This document shows, one piece after another, positions 32,254-46,625 of a stretch of 64,000 nt of DNA. This stretch comes from Branchiostoma floridae (lineage: Eukaryota; Chordata; Leptocardii; Amphioxiformes; Branchiostomatidae), in contig NC_049987.1 in NCBI RefSeq assembly GCF_000003815.2, positions 7,572,114 to 7,636,113 of the forward strand. The letters run 5' to 3'. The notes under the pieces are model-generated. The model saw only the letters and a program-made list of their open reading frames with translations. It did no database searches and was not told the DNA's origin. The first letter of the stretch is position 1. The number at the start of each line of letters is the position of its first letter. Both the position numbers and the translations under genes were made by a program.

Positions 32254-35200
32254 GCTCTTTTAAATTTCTCCTATTATTAATGAAAATGAGTAAAGAGTGT
32301 CTCTTTCATTATGAAATACATTTTTTTTACGTTTTAAACTGAATCAGCTGCCATGGCGACTTTGTACAATCTGGTCGCGTTTACTATGAATGTAACGCTT
32401 CGTGTTTTAGTGACATCTAGCGATTAGGTCTAAAACTGCAGACAATGTTGCACCGTTCCACTTCCAGTGTGTTGCTCTGTGTCGTTGGGTTTAGGATTTG
32501 CATTTCGTACGTGACACGGTGTAAAGTAACATTTCGCTTCATTGCAAGGGCGGTTGGCATACACAGACAGAACTATTCGTATCATTCTCTGTGGCAAAAA
32601 ATGGATTCAATCTTGGATGTGTAAGTCCAATACAGAAAGGATTCAGAAAGAAGTAATAAAGCCCTAATACAATTCCTGCCTCTCGTACAATGTCACCATG
32701 TACATGTATACGCACGTAAATAGTTTTTGATTCGAACAGCAACTTTTCATCTTACATCTAAGTCTGTGACTCAGCTGAGACATAATACACTCAAACGGTT
32801 ACTGTTGATACATGTTATATACCTCCACAAGCACTAGTTTACTACCTCCGGCTTTGGATGCGTTTGCAACTTTGTGTGCTCGCACATGTAAATCCAATGG
32901 CTCATTACATTAATATTGGAAACCTAAACACTCTAAAATGCTACTACTAAAACGCGTTAAAAACGAGTTCATATAGGCGAAATAACAGATTAGTGTTACA
33001 TTTAATTTGGCCTGCCGTTCCAATATTCCTGTCGCCAGGTGGCGCTTTAGCACAGGTAGGCTCTTCTTAGGTCAGCTAGAGTCTAGAGTACTAGTAACAC
33101 AGGTGGAAGAACAGACGGTGTTGTATAAACGAAACCATCACAACTATTGTAATCGCATCAGAATTATTCACGCCATTTAGCTGTAATACTCCTTTCCCCC
33201 TCGTGTCTATCAACAGTGCACCACTTGAATAAGTATTGAGGCGTGTACAAAAGCGCGCAAATTTTGCCTTGATTTGCAGGACGCGTGCGGGACGCGTGGT
33301 CCTACGGACTAGAAGTGGTCCCAAACGTCCACTTGTGCTCAGCTTTTCCGCTACAACAGGCAATCTAAATGTCATCTCCGTCCTACACACGGACGTGCTC
33401 GGCGAGCCGGCCGCTTATTTCTGACCCAATGGATCCTGAAGGGGGTTGGAGCTCCGGGTCCACTTGTGTCAGCTTATCACTGGTTATGTCGTCCAACCCG
33501 AGTCTAAACTGTTCGCCAAACGTGCTCGGGAGAACAACTACCCCGGTCTAGACTGCCAGGTCCCCTTTAATCCACTTCTGTAAGTTTATCTGTTGTTGTA
33601 ACAAAATTTCCTGCGAGTCATCGTCAGAACGTGACCGCTGGAAGATTCCAGCCAGCGTGGGAGCCGCGCGGACAAAGCCGTAACAGGGACAAGTCTGTAC
33701 TACACAGTAGAACTTCGACAGGAATGTGCCTCAAAATAGACATTCTTGTTTTATTCTTCATCACATGTTTGTTTCACCTGCTTATTTACTAAATCAATGT
33801 TTATAAAAATATTCTTCGGCCACCCAGCGGGAGTCAAAATTCAGTATAAATATGATGTAGTTTTTCTTCTCAGTATGAAGCGTCCGTGTAAGTCGGCCAT
33901 ATCGAAATTGAATGTGATTATTTTAGAGCGTTTAAACGATTCTCTTAAAGCTGCATTTTCATATCAATAAAAGCGCCAATGAATATCTGATTAAACGATG
34001 CTCACATTATCTTGAGCCTAGTGAACAACTACAAAGGCGTTTGATCATGTTTGGATAAATCCACTTGACGCACGTTTTGATCGCTTCGCGCACACGACCA
34101 CGTGCACGTATGTGTGCACAGCTTTTCACGAACAATGGTATAAACAGAGACAAGCCGTAAACTATTGAATAAAAATCTGTTCAAGTGTGTTTGAGAGTAC
34201 TCATCGTGTGAATGGAGTGTCTACCTCGCACCTGCTATCTTTAGATGTGTCAAGCGGCTTGCTGTGATTTGTTTTCCTCAAAGACAAAATATTTGGCAGA
34301 AACCATGCTCAGCAGTACATTTGCAAGGCCATAATTTTGTTTCTTAAAATTAAAGGTACAATTTGAAAATGATCTTGCAGGTGATGCACTTCTGCTAAAT
34401 TTCGGTAGGCGACGCTGTAGGTTGCGGGCGTGTCTTGGCGCAACATGCAAGTCCACAGCAGCTTTCCTGAAGTGCTTTGTTCCGTTGTGCGTTGAAATAT
34501 TACAGTAGGGAAATCAAAAGAGTATAGAAGTCGTAGCCCCGTTCTTTTTTTTCGTCATTTATTGCAAAGTCATCTACTGTGGTACGCTCATCGGTGTAAT
34601 AAGCTGTATTTTTTGTTCCTTTGACTCCGCATCGATTTTTGTCAAAAGGTTCAGTGCTCCCGATCGCTAAAGTTCGCAAGTTAATGATGACACTGGAGCT
34701 AATAAACTACTTTTGACATTCAACAGTTTCTAGACATGCGAGCGTCTAGAACAAATGCAAATGAAGACATTTTCTCAGAAATAATTGAGTAATCATTGCT
34801 CACGCAAAGCTGGCGAAAGCTCCGACGTGGATATTTGTCATTTTGCCTCACGCTTTTCCACATTTCCTCTTCCAAACGTGTTACACGAAATTGTTACACG
34901 ATGTATTACAATATGCTAGGGACCGCCTCATGGATTTTCTGAGTGCATGAAATGTGCAATAATCTGGTCACCTAGATGCAGACAGTGGTACTTCATTACT
35001 GATAAAACGTTATGTAATTTTGGGGGGACATGTCACGATTTCTCGGTCAAGAAACCTTTCAAACAACCAGGAAAGAAAGTGCGAATTTCAATTGTCGCAT
35101 AGATAGTGACAAAGCGCTGTTTTCGATTGTCCCACGTCCTAGGGCTTGCATTGTTGCCTTCCATCGAGAAAGTTCGGAGTAAGCCATTGGGAATGTTGTA

Positions 35201-38200
35201 AACGAATAAACAGAAACCGACATTTCATCTAACCATTGTTTCATGTCTTACCGTATCGGGGTCAAGGCCAGAAGTCATTCAACACGATGCAAATCGAATC
35301 AGCAAGGAGCTAAAATCCCGATTTTGTAATGTATAATGAATAGATACATAAGTGGTTGAATGAATACAAATGCCCGGCAAACCGAGGGTCCGTGCGCGTG
35401 TATACGTTTGGAGCAATTAAGCGTTTCCGTTCGCAGTCTTGCTGGGGAGATTTTCCCGGGAACTGATTAGAGCTGGTGTCTCAGGAGAGCGGCTTATCAA
35501 CTATGATACAGGGCAACATAGGTCTTATGGTGTACCCCAACTCTACTAGGGCAGAAACATCGCTGCGATCGCACGGCGACCTGAAATGTGTGACAGATCG
35601 TTCAACCATGGATATAAAATCTAATTGATAAAAGATGACTTTAGGCTTGGCGACTTTTGTTGTCCTTCTACATACAGCCTACTTTTACAATTTGCATGAT
35701 TTGACAAGTTTGACAGGTTTTATTCAAAATGCATAGGCTTGCTGCAATTTGCAGGATGTCCAGTTGGAATCATCCTGAATTGTTCTGAACATCACAACTA
35801 GTAGCTCCACTGTAATTACAATAAAAACAATACTAGGGCACCGATTCATATGAAAAGTAACATTTTTTTCGTATATGAAATCAAGTGTTACAAAAATCCA
35901 ATTTATGTCACAGATAGGTTGCAATCGTTGTCAGTGGAATGGGGGCAGTCCGGAGACGGTCGTAAATAGAGTACAATCGTTCGCAAATATCCACGAATAT
36001 TTCGTGTACGATACGTAAAAAATTCTCGGACAAAATGAGCAAGTTTACAATGGCAATCCACTCATTGTGACGTTATACATGATAATGACAATGAAGTTTA
36101 TTGCCTTTTTATAATCAACATGCCCTAAATGTATTAAGTTAGAAACCCAGAGAAGGATAAGATGCTCTGCTGCATCTATATCTACAATTTACATGTTTCC
36201 TCTAACAATACAACAAAATAGACCACCGGAGTTCCATTTCTAGATGGTTCATCGCCTATGAAACGTTATCATCGAATTTACTCTCCTTTGTACGAAACGC
36301 GGCATTAAGAAACGTGTTCAGAGAATATCTAGTTTGACAATCACAAATACATAAGGAAATCGAAATAGACATGCAAGAGGCAAAGGAATTTAGTTGGACT
36401 GCACAGTGACAAGTTAGTTCATATACGTGACAAACAAACGACCTGCGGGGCGACTTGAAGCAAAATCATTAGTCAGAAATAAGAACTACACTCATTTGAT
36501 TGGGCTAAATGTTCAAGGCATAAAACAAGGCAAAGCAGCAGTAAAGGAAGTAAGTTGTCTGTCGTATTTACTTTGATACAGCCATTAGGCGCATCAAAGT
36601 ATTTCCAAATGAGATATGTTGCTGACGTTTCGGCGCTAAGTTCTTAAGCGTTCATAAACATTGTGTATTACTACGAACAGTCTTCATATAAATCCTATCA
36701 TGGATTTCCTGATAGTATGGACAACCTCGAAGGCAGTGTCTTCACTGTATATCGTTCTGGATTCTATATTGCCAACAAAAATCATGAGTACTATGGCGGA
36801 CAAAAACACCACTAGCCGCTTAGTAAACTGTGTGGGTGTGAATCATCAAACAGGACATTTTGAAGACTGAAGTCAAAACGTTAAGGTTGATATTCACCTA
36901 CAGAAGCACCTACGTCTCGTGAAATAGTCTCTACCTGACTCTGGCTTGGCCGAATAGTAATAGGGGATCCGGACTTTGGCCAAGTATGGAATAAAAGTCT
37001 AGTATACGTAGGAGTTACTGTATGGCCTAGGAGTGAACTTCCCGGCCGACGAATAGCCGTATAGCCGGACTGCAAGAGACTGAAATCCCATGGCAACTTA
37101 TTTGTCCCTAGTTGGTCAAATTCGTTTCTTTTTCATCCACCTAATAACACGTCTGCTCCTAGACTATCGTGAGACGTCCCGGAGAAACACGGTTAGAATA
37201 ACTGTGCAGCTCTACGTGATGACGATGAACCACAGATAACCTGCCGACTCCATCAGGAGACGTTTGATGATGAACTTTGTCCGCCTGTCCTCCTACTGCT
37301 TAATACAATCCTCACGCGGTTCTTTCATATCGTGACTATAGCTGCCTCAAAGTGCGCTTTAAAGTGGTGATACAATTATCCTGAGGTATCGACAATCTAA
37401 TGAGTTTTTGGAGCATACGTGACGTCATGTGTCCAGACCTTGAAGATAGAGCAGAATGACACATATTTTACTGATTAACACGGACGAAGCCTTTCACAAA
37501 TTGTGGCAATGTTCTTTTTCAAATATTTCTATCCATTCATGTAGACTGTAAGAAAGTCATATCTAATCTAGTCATTGCGAATTCTGTTTGTGCTGTGCTA
37601 GGTTGACTTTATTTAGGCCTGGCGCTTCTTTCTTCACATGACTGAAGATGTGTCTCAACGTCTGTAATAAAGTGATTATTAAATGACCCTTAAGGAATGA
37701 AGAATCGAATCGACAATATGCTCGATTCTTATCCAACATCAAAAATATAACATAAAGATCATTCTACAGATATTTCTATCCCTTGATGATACTACTTACG
37801 GAAGAAAACAGCTGCAGCCTCACTAAACGTTACATACAGGCAGAACGTGACCACACCGGGATATTGGTGATAGAAAATTGCATAGTCGTTTGAGTTTTAA
37901 GATCAAGATGGCAGAAAGTTTGTAGACTTTGAAATTGTAGGTGTCACAAATTTGCTGTGACAGTTGGGTTTATGTCCCCGTTGAGGTTTGATGGCCATCA
38001 TTCGGAAATGAAGCTACTTTTACAGTGATAAACACAGTCGTATGTCGCACTAACTAGGCAAATTGGCCTGTTTTGTAGCATTTTGATCGCATACGCGCGA
38101 AGACAAATTCTGATATATTTGCAAAGATTCTTCGTTTGTATTAAAAGCACCAGAAGGGAGCTTAGCGGCAGCCGTTCACTTTGTATGAACTTTATAACGA

Positions 38201-40318
38201 TTCAGCGACATGTGTTCTTATTTACGATTTATTTGGATGATCACCACCATAATTTCCTGTCATAGAAAACGCCAGTTTTATAATCACAAGACAAGACAAT
38301 GTATCGTTTCGCACTGCACATTACAATTTATCAAACCGAGTAATCGAATTATGCATCCAGACATTGAAAGGTATTATATAACACGTATGTACAAGCCCTC
38401 GGTGTTGCTGTAACTGACGTTTTTCTATAACGATCATCGTCGTTTCTTTCTCCCCATTCCGCGCGCATTTGGTCAGCTACAGATAGCGCCCTGTTTATCA
38501 CCAACATTTAATCCTCTCAATCTGTTGGCGCCGCGAAGGTCGGTCTGAATTTTACGGTTCGGGTGTTTAACCGGCCATTAATTAACATACAATGGTATTT
38601 GATGTGACAGTAAGGTAATAAAAGTTAATAAGATAATCCTTCAAATCAGCACAGAGAGAGGCGAGGCGCAGCATGTTCCATTTCACGGGCCATTATGCTC
38701 GGATTACATTTGTCGTATTAGTCATTGTAAAAGGTAGAAATTCTATTCTTGTTGGGAGAAAAACGAGGGAGCCAAGCGTTCTCCGGGGGTTCGAACGGCG
38801 CTGCACACCCGTACATAAATCTACCTGGCGGTGTCGGTGTCAACTAGAACGGTTAGGGACGTGTACCGCCATACCAGGTGTCACAGTCGTGTCAAATGGC
38901 CATTCAGAACCCGTCCCTTCGCAGAGGAGCTGTGCAGACTGCAAACTGCGCACCATATCACGTAGCGTATTATTTGCTGGCAATACCAATAAGTAAATCC
39001 CCCTCAATATAACATTCCTGGACACTGTAATACGCCACAGGAATGATTACTTTTTCTGGCGGTTTATATAAACGGAAAACAAGGTCATAAACACAAGGAC
39101 GCTGCCCATCTGGTGTGAGTGGTGTATTTGTGAAAATTCACGACGTCTCTAATTTCTGAGGAAGATATCCCAAATTGTAGGTAGTGTTTTTGAGGATTAC
39201 CATGTCGCTAGATTGTTAAGGCGATGTCTTAACAGTTGTCAATGGCAGGACGTATAATTTGTTTAACAGATTAAAACAGTAGTAGGAGCACTGTTGGGAC
39301 CTGCCATTAACAAACAATACTTAACAATGGAAAGGCATTGAAAATAGTGGCTACATGATAACGACGAAAACGTTTACAAGATGTGCAGTTTAAGTTTCGG
39401 AAATGAACTTTAAATCACGAAAATTGGCCTTGCCATAATTATGTTAAAGACCCTTAGCCAAAGTTATTGTTCGTTAAGACTCCAGCGGCTATTAAGATAC
39501 CATAGCCCATCCAAACAGACTCATTATACTACAGACCAGTTGATGTACAAGTTTTATATGCACCTGTTTTGAACTTTGCAGACGTAACGAACGATCACAA
39601 TTTGAATCTTAATGACGTTTAAACCGTTCTGGAATTCTGATTCGAGGTTACCGCAAGCGTTTAAAAACTCTCAGGCTGCCATCAATTCCATGTATCCAAA
39701 CACACGTACTGACAAGTCTTTGTACCTTCAACCGTTCTAAGGTAGCTAACTTAAGACTCTAAATGTAACATCTTATCCCCGAGGTTAGAACGTGTGGTGA
39801 TGATGACCTCTATTAGGAGTACGAAGGCCGCAGGTGTCGCCGGCTTCCGTCCGGGGCTCTAGTGGCTGACAAGACAAACACGCCCTGCACCTGTTCAAGC
39901 TAACCAACTTTACACAGTGAGCAATTGGAATATAGGCAATGCGGGCAGGTATGCCTGTAGTGACAACAAAGTCTATAAAAACAGGGTCGGGTCTTCCTCT
40001 CTCGGACAGTCAAACAAACCGAGTGAGCCACAACACTTCGCCTTAGATTCTGATATCAGAAACTACAAATCTAGTTTCTTGATAACTTCTGACTCTGTGC
40101 AAATGGATTAAGTAGAAAATAAAAAAAGAATAACACAGTAGCGTTTCCCCCTGGGACTTGGAATGTAAATCCGCACACGCGAATGTGAAACTTTTAAGCT
40201 GATAGCTTTCCTGTGGTTGTTACCGTGACGGAGTCTTCAGTCAAAAGCCACAACTAAAGAAAGACGGAAAGATAGTCGGCATTTTTCACTCCACGAGCGG
40301 TTACATCTTGAAACTCAC

Positions 40319-40480
40319 CTGGTACGGTTGTATCGGCTTGTAGTAGGCTTGTATTTCCAGACTGTGCAGGTGGAGCGAAGTTTGTGGAAGCGTCAGGTGG
40401 GCTGTGTGTGAGGTAACCTCTCGGTGGGTTTGCGCCGGGAGCAGAACACGGACTGTGGTGGGGGCAATGGCGTGTACGAA
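40319..40480 (-). other. candidate untranslated first exon on the minus strand
   Basis: A strong TATA box (TATATAAA, 40508-40515, minus) is followed about 30 bp later by a stretch without ATG. That stretch ends at a good donor, ACCAG|GTGAGTTT (40319/40318). The transcript it would start is unknown; a non-coding RNA or a distal exon is possible. Confidence 0.25.
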
Positions 40481-40507
40481 AATGATAGCAATTCCCTGCT
40501 AGCCACA

Positions 40508-40515
40508 TTTATATA
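40508..40515 (-). promoter_or_regulatory. TATA box (TATATAAA)
   Basis: A perfect TATA consensus on the minus strand, correctly placed relative to the donor at 40319 for a first exon of about 160 nt. Confidence 0.3.
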
Positions 40516-43080
40516 TCGGGTAGTTTGTGCTTGTTTTGTGAGGCCGGTAAGTACGGTTTTACCCCTGTCTCCGCGAAACCAAATATTTGGGCTCGGAATA
40601 CAACGGGCTGACATGGCGGGGTTAGACTGGCAAATCCTCGGCAGATCCATGTAGAAGAATGGGCGGCGTCTACTCGCGTGGGGCCCGCGCAGCGGGACGG
40701 TATTTGGCCAAGGGATCGGCCTCGGCGATGACTTCACCCTTAGTAAATTCAAAATTGGCAATTAGAAGTAGAACATCAACAGAGGAAACAAGAAAATTTA
40801 GAAATAATTACAGTAACAAACCAACAGTTTTGTCTCTCTTTGTAAACCGTTTCTTTTACTGAATTCTATCTTTATCTGCCATAATATCTCCGTCTAATAA
40901 ATCGTTTAAATAGACAACACAGATAAGAGTGATACACGTTGTTATTGTGGAGAAGTGACCCATGGTTTTGGAGGTTGAAGCAGGATTAATGGAAGTTCTT
41001 GACCATTGTTTCCCCACGCCCAAAAGCAACAAATTTGCCGGACAGGCCGCGACCCCATGCTGACCAGTATATACTTTGTTGGGATCAGTTGGAATGGTCA
41101 AACAAGGTTTTACTAAGCCACATAAATTGGCAGGTTCCCTCGAGAAACTCGGAACAATTCTTTTTGTGCATGACTGATTCGTACTTTCTGTGATCATCAC
41201 AGGATGTACGGAGATATATTCGAAAACACGCCGTCCTCTTCGTGATAATAAACACCACAGAATAAAAGGCTCTTAGCAGAATACTGAATAGAACAGCCCA
41301 CCTGGAATTCCTGTTACGAGTAGACTTGATTAATATAGAAGAAAAAAAAAAACAGTCGACCCAACTCAAGATAGAAAATTCAATTACGAGTCTTTAAATA
41401 AGTCTTTAGAAATGCCAGGTCCCCTTTTAAAACGCCCAAAAGCGAAATAAGTTGATCAGATTCAACGTAACGAAACGTTAACTAAAACTGTGATTCTGCA
41501 CACACAATGTATATGTATAAAAATAAGTTTAAAGTTTCATTAATCATGCATAGAATGTTCTCTTGCAACAAACTTAAACCCCTGCAGTCACGGAGCACGG
41601 GCTTCACACTGCAGCCAATGCGCCCTGTATTTGCGTTGCACTTGACATTGAAAAGTGTTTCTTTCTTTGACTTTTTCCCTTAACTCGTATGATTCTGACT
41701 TGTAATGTAACAAAAAGCATTACTATTACAACATACTGGTATTCAATTTCTTCTCTATTTGTTTGTACCCCTATAGAACATCGCTAAGTGCAGATTTTTA
41801 GCACAACGTCAAGTTAAGCGCATTGCTATTCTTTGTGCATAACAAATAAATGCTCGAGTAGAATTAAATAAGCGAAACGCTGGAAGAAAAAATATAGCTT
41901 ACAGAATAAAACATAACAATTGTATGATACCATATATAAAATGTTTGTATCGATCCTCCTCATCTTGAAAGCTAGACATTCATATGAAATATTTCACTAG
42001 TATGTATTGGTGAAAAAAATACACATCCAAGTACGGCCAATTGTTTGTGACTATGGGGAGAAAAGACAGGTAGTTTCTTCTAGTGACTAAAAATGAAAAT
42101 GTTAACAGGTTGATACTATATGATACAAGTAAAATCTGGTATTGGTATTCGACTCGTTAACCTTGAACTTCACAGTAGAAGCAAAGAGGTTAGAAAAGTT
42201 TGACCTTCTGTTCCGCTCTATAGCAGGTTCCGTGTGTTGTTATAAACAACTTTGTTCGTCTATTAAAGTAAAACATCTATTGTTGAATATCTTTGGTAAC
42301 AGTTCGAGAAAACCTGTCTTTGATATGTTTTTTGTTGTCGTTTTGTTTCTTTGTTTGTTTGAATCATGTTGTAAGTCTGCGGTTGGGGAGGAAACGTGGA
42401 CAAACGTCGTCAATATCTAAATTTCAGAAAAAAGGAAAAGTATATGCTCAACCGACAACGTAAGAACTTGGTTTCTATCCTATAGAAAAGTCATGATCAA
42501 ATCTGACAGACAGACCATCTGCTCAGCCAAGCGTGTTATTGAAGTCTACAAAAGTTGTGAAATTCAGTAGCCTAAATTCCGCTTTACTTTATCTTAATTA
42601 ACATTCACATGCAAAACGCTCGGTGTTACCTGAAGTGTGGGAGGGGGGCAGGTCCCTCCCTGTCCAGGTTTGTTGATGTTGTCACGCCGTGGTTCAAGAC
42701 GGGATCGATTTTCCGCCACTCGGAGAAGAATTACACGGTGAAACTGACATTACGGAGACCTATTCATCAACATGGCGGAATTTAGGCTACAAGGTATTCC
42801 GTCCAAGAAAAAACGGTGGCAGACCAAGCAAAAAACCCTTCAAAACAAGGCAAACTGAAGAGCACAACAAACACACCCCGACCGCAATGAGGTGCAAGCC
42901 ACGAATGGTTAGGGGAGGGGGAGAACATCTGGGGTAGGTTGGGCGAGGTTCACTTATGCTTCTGTGATCCGACAGGAAATGATACTACCTGCTGATTCAA
43001 TGATACAGAATGGACTTATAGTATGGTAAATGGTTTGAGACTTGAGACTTTATTAGAAAAGCCGTTAAACTGACAACGAC

Positions 43081-43131
43081 AAATTACCATTTGAAATGAC
43101 GGTAAATGATAAGTTTTTCAAATGGTAATTT
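43081..43131. repeat. perfect 16-bp AT-rich hairpin
   Basis: AAATTACCATTTGAAA (43081-43096) pairs with TTTCAAATGGTAATTT (43116-43131) around a 19-nt loop. It could be a tiny fold-back remnant or a short hairpin RNA. Confidence 0.6.
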
Positions 43132-46100
43132 TCTGAACGCTTCAACTAGATTTGATACATTTGCCGATTGCGTTCAATGGGCGTAATGGCTGAGATAAAG
43201 CTATGTATGTACCACGTTCTTCTGTACTATGGTGTATTCTGTGTTTTATTCTATTATAAAACACAAAATGAGCGTACTCAAAGTACACGAGAACTTCTAA
43301 CGTTTCTGTCGTTTATTGTATCCTGTCATAGGCGATTGCACGAAAACTTTCCGATTAAAGGCTGGTTAGAGAACTGCTCGCCTAAAACTAAAAGGTGCTC
43401 AAAACAATCTATCATTAAAGTTAAGTCCAAGGCAGCCTTGTCGTACTGTGATGTATGTGTGGTTTATGTTTCCTGTCTGCTGTGCACATACATTGTACAT
43501 AAACCTGGTCCAGGTGGGACGTGTTGGGAAACCGCGGGCGTATATGTGGGTTCTCGGGTAGCCTGTTCAATCTATTTGTTATGATCATCCCTGTGAGTAT
43601 GAAAAAATACAATTCAATCGTCTAATTCCTTGTGAAGAGTTATTCTATAGCCAGGTTTTCGCAAAACTTTCAGGATCAAAATATAGACAACATCTTTCTC
43701 GGATCAAGAACCCACCCAACCCTATCTCCGAAAATAAAAGCGGTCAACACTTCCGGAAAACAAAATGTAACATCTAACTTCGTCTGGTAACGTGAAGTGA
43801 CTCAAGAACTCATCGTCAGTTGTACTGACCAAGTATCAAACAACACACGAAAACGGTGAAGACTGGGGGCTAGTATTACTGACTCAAACTTTGGGACTAA
43901 ATTTGACTAGAACTAACATTGTCACTTCCTTACTTAATTGTGGTTGTTCAAAGTTGATACAGGATTGAAGTGTTTTCATTCTAATTTGATGTACCTTTGT
44001 TTACTCTGGGATATATCAGATCTGATATTCGCACACATATACACGCGCGCGCATGCTAAATATACAGATGTTTTTGCATATTGATAAGAGACATGATTAA
44101 AGAAACGACAGGACGACCCTGCGGTTGATGTATCCTTTTTAATCCGTCACTGTCGTGCGAGAGTTGCGGCAGGAATTCGGAAGGCCGGATAATGAAGTCA
44201 TCCGTTTTAAACCTGCGGCATGAAATCGGCTAAAGCGCAGAGAAATCCACGATTACCCGGCTTTCACTGTCCCGTACGGGGATGATGGTGGCAATGATGG
44301 GGATAGATAGCTTAGGCACTCTTTCCACTGGAGGATCGTAGCGACCATAATTAGAGTTGTGTGACCATTGATTTCATAATTGGAATATGATGCAAGGGGT
44401 GGGGTAAAAGTTTGTTTATTTGTTTTATTAAGATCTCCATTATTATTAGACGAGTACAGCATTATCCTGCCTGGAGTCCAACTACATTTAAGCAATAAAA
44501 CGAGATTCTAGTACAAGAACTAAACTTACACAATCGTTGCACAGTGAAAATAAAACATAAACAAATTTAGCGAACTTAAAAATGATTGGAAGAGGTCAAC
44601 ACAAATATTGAAAACATGATTCATGTATGATTTTAAAGACAACTTAAGACAGGAAAAAGTAAAATTCTCGCCGAATCTTGTGGAAGGGGTGTTAGAGACG
44701 CCATGAACGTAAAGTTTAGCTTCTGATCGTCACTGTCATGTCGTAGATAAGCAAGACCGTCATTTATCTGACGAAGCAAGCCACATTACAAAGAGCAACA
44801 AAAGAGGACATGATAATAGCAGATGTTTATGGGGAGTGGACCATAAAATATATGACAGCTTCACGTGAAGTTGATGTACAGTTTACGAGAAAAGAGTTGA
44901 TTTATCGAACGACATACGAAATGGACGGTTTGTGGACGGTTTCATCTCGGTAATCATGGGAGACAATTTTTGGTAGTAGCCATAAAGGAGACAGTTAAAT
45001 CTTAGTCTATAAGTTGTAAAATCTGTAAATAGTATGGACATTCAAGTGAGAGTTGTTAAAAACTGAGATACGAGCATATACATGTATAACTAGAAGTTTG
45101 AAATGGTTCTGATTTTATGATATAACAAACACATTAAATACATAAAAACAACTTTTTAACTCTCGAATATTTTGTAAGCTTCCTTCTCAGTACAGGCTTT
45201 GAACATTTTGAAAGTCTAGTTTTTGGTTACAATTATGGAATATCGTTGTTGACTACATGAAATCATTACGACTTTCATTGGAGATATCTACAAAAAGAAG
45301 GAAAGCAATGAAGGTCCATAAAGCTTGTAAAGTGCTAGAAAGTTAGATATTGCAGCTTCTGCTCATTCCTTTTTATTTCATAGAAATTCTTACAGGGAGA
45401 AATCACAAGAAAGAAGATGAAGAGGACAAGATTGGCTCTCAGCTGTGTAACCATTAAGCTATGATAACAGCATTGCCTGTCTGTCTATACTAATTAAACC
45501 TTTCAATCACAACTCTACATTAATCACTCGCCTTGTGATGCTGCTTTCCGTCCAGGAGAAAGTGAATTCCAAGTCCGCCGGAACCATCCCCTCCTCTCCT
45601 CACCCCCACCAGAAGTGAAGACAAGTTGTAACAGTAGAAATCCTCCCCCCTGATAAAAACCTCGACAAGCTAGCCGGAGAGGGGGAAACCATACGTGGGA
45701 CGGTCCGCTCCGTCTTTCGGCGGGAATCTGTCGACGCGCGCTGCCGGGCGAACATCTGGAACAACAGCTCCCCGAGTTGGGCAGCCACTTCAGCATTTAT
45801 TATTCTTGGTAGCGTGTCAATCTTAAAGACCGAGTAGACTTCCTCCGAGACGTCTTCTTGTAATACAAACCTGTTACTCAGTTGTCACTTTCTACACACA
45901 CACACAGTGTCCGGGCCGGGCGCGTATCTATCACATTGCCATGTCTCCTACACTCACTAGCGTATAGTATAACTTTGGTTGAACCTTTTGTTTTCCTTTA
46001 CAGCTTCTATACGAATATCTCACGCATTTTGCAATTGTTCAGGGAGTCCTGTCACTGATTGTAGGTAGTGAGGTCGCACAGCCCATGTGGTTTGACTTTT

Positions 46101-46568
46101 CATAATCCGCTTACAATGAAGGTTGGGAGTCTCCCCGGACTTGACACTGAATTCCAAAAATCATAACCGTGACGGCCTGTTGTCTGACACCGAGACACAC
46201 TTGTTTTTGTTCTTTAACTTCCTGACATTTCACTTCGTAAGAATTCCCAGAGAAACGTTTCTGAGTGTCAAGATGGCTGGCAAGTTCAGCAGACACAAGG
46301 TCTTTTGGTTCAATGTTGACCAGCACATACAATACTCTACCAAAGCTGTTTGACAATGAAAAAAAGTTAATGACAAATATACTGGAAGTGGAGCAGACTA
46401 TCAACAATGTAAGTATATTTCATCACATATTTCTTTCCCTGTTATAATATATACCAACGATCCTAAACTACAGAGATGGAGATAATGTTGTCCAACTCAG
46501 TTTTCAAACTTTCTCTCCAGATTTTATAACGTTTTATCTCTTATTCTACAATCTACATACTCACTATC

Positions 46569-46625
46569 GAGAGAGAGAGAGAGTGAGAGAGTGAGAAAGA
46601 GAGAGAGAGAAGGAGAGAAAGAGAG
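46569..46625 (+). repeat. GA-rich microsatellite
   Basis: A 57-bp nearly pure purine tract of GA units with occasional T and AA interruptions. Confidence 0.9.

Noticed and set aside
39064-39075. TTTATATAAA palindrome resembling a TATA box on both strands
   Set aside because: No donor or start codon at a sensible distance on either strand was convincing.
43168-43584. 138-codon open frame on the plus strand, rich in Cys, Tyr and hydrophobic residues
   Set aside because: Composition looks like translated AT-rich non-coding DNA, with no splice context or homology.
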